DNA of 64,000 nt from CAIWHR01 sp963823215 (lineage in GTDB: Bacteria > Pseudomonadota > Gammaproteobacteria > Burkholderiales > Casimicrobiaceae). The position numbers and the translations under genes are program-made. The notes beneath the pieces are model-generated. The model worked only from the letters and a program-made list of their open reading frames with translations, did no database searches and was not told the origin of the DNA. Of this stretch, positions 63,427 through 64,000 are shown in pieces (position 1 is the first letter of the stretch; each line of letters opens with the position of its first letter). Where the stretch lies: contig CAWGKT010000003.1 in assembly GCA_963823215.1 (NCBI GenBank), positions 124,001 through 188,000 on the forward strand, in the 5' to 3' direction.

Positions 63427-64000
63427 ATGGACGCTCGCGACCTCGCCGCGTTGCTGCTGCGCCTCGAGGGCATCCTCCAGCGCGTCGAGGGCATGCTGCC
63501 GCCCGTGCCGCCGCCTCCCGACTGGAGCGCAACCGCATTCCGCTGGCGCAAGCGCGCCGGCCGCGGGCATCTCGCGGCCGTGCCCCATCCGCACGCGATC
63601 CGTCTCGCCGATCTTGTCGCGATCGACGACCAGAAGCACGCGATCGACGCCAACACGCGGCAGTTTGTCGCCGGCTTGCCGGCGAACAACGTGCTGCTCA
63701 CCGGCTCGCGCGGCACCGGCAAGTCTTCGCTCGTGAAGGCGATGCTCGTGAAGTACGCGGCGAAGGGCCTGCGGCTGATCGAGGTCGACAAGGCCGATCT
63801 CGTCGACCTTCCCGACATCGCCGCCGAGGTCGCGGCGCGCCGCGAGCGTTTCATCGTGTTCTGCGACGACCTGAGCTTCGACGCGGGCGACCCCGGCTAC
63901 AAGGCGCTGAAGGTGATGCTCGATGGCACGATCGCGGCGGCGGCGGCGAACATGCTGATCTATGCGACGTCGAACCGCCGGCACCTGATGCCCGAATACT
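63427..64000 (+). CDS. DUF815 family P-loop ATPase (truncated by window end)
   Basis: The first 191 residues of an ATPase of the DUF815 (AAA-like) family. An N-terminal coiled part leads to RLADLVAIDDQKHAIDANTR. Walker A is LLTGSRGTGKSSLVKAM (about 94-110) and Walker B is FIVFCDDLSFD. TSNRRHLMPEY near the end matches the sensor region. It starts 5 bases after argJ, so the two are probably cotranscribed. Function of the family is not established. Confidence 0.9.
   Translation, partial: MDARDLAALLLRLEGILQRVEGMLPPVPPPPDWSATAFRWRKRAGRGHLAAVPHPHAIRLADLVAIDDQKHAIDANTRQFVAGLPANNVLLTGSRGTGKSSLVKAMLVKYAAKGLRLIEVDKADLVDLPDIAAEVAARRERFIVFCDDLSFDAGDPGYKALKVMLDGTIAAAAANMLIYATSNRRHLMPEY

Overview
The window is high-GC DNA from a Gram-negative bacterium, most likely a betaproteobacterium. 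The evidence is a complete division and cell-wall (dcw) cluster followed by lpxC, a DciA-like gene, an M23 peptidase, secA and argJ in an order I associate with Betaproteobacteria. MurE carries the DNPR motif of meso-diaminopimelate-adding enzymes, and outer-membrane assembly genes (tamA, tamB) are present. No rRNA, tRNA, CRISPR array, transposase or prophage was seen.

Layout. 1-10230 is a minus-strand block: the 5' part of a very large cyclic beta-1,2-glucan synthase (ndvB-like), a transglutaminase-like gene, an N-formylglutamate amidohydrolase-like gene, the proteasome-like peptidase Anbu, and an AI-2E-family membrane protein. 10252-25115 is an accessory regulatory and stress region. It holds a FecR-domain surface protein, a CHASE3/PAS hybrid histidine kinase with a response regulator, three Crp/Fnr-type regulators (one fused to a decayed GGDEF domain), secreted and periplasmic proteins of unknown function, a YihY/BrkB membrane protein and a PRC-barrel protein. 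25305-30331 is metabolic: an alternative oxidase, an acyl desaturase, and a minus-strand sulfur-trafficking operon (tusA, dsrE2, a FadL-type porin, a small unknown gene, an OsmC-type gene). 30640-37707 holds tamB, tamA, a lipoprotein and a beta-barrel protein, all on the minus strand. 38229-56538 is the dcw cluster mraZ-rsmH-ftsL-ftsI-murE-murF-mraY-murD-ftsW-murG-murC-murB-ddl-ftsQ-ftsA-ftsZ, followed by lpxC, a small membrane protein, dciA (minus), an M23 peptidase, secA, argJ and a truncated DUF815 ATPase.

The most interesting signal is a shared operator-like palindrome (core GTNCGNTANCGNAC, gene-proximal flank often AGACG) found in six intergenic regions between 10394 and 24539. Each copy is upstream of an accessory gene. 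In three copies a -10-like hexamer lies 22-23 bases from the palindrome, which puts the palindrome centre at about -41.5 to -42.5, the geometry of a class II Crp/Fnr activator. Three Crp/Fnr paralogues are encoded among these sites, so this looks like a compact, apparently undescribed regulon.

The second signal is a two-hairpin repeat family in the dcw region whose stems show compensatory base changes. Two perfect 144-bp copies sit in front of murD, and a 78-79 bp copy is inserted in frame inside murD.

A general caution: at least fourteen single-base frameshifts, mostly duplicated bases, interrupt otherwise intact genes, including the essential murC and murD. These are most simply explained by sequencing or assembly error, and I annotate the affected genes as single genes.
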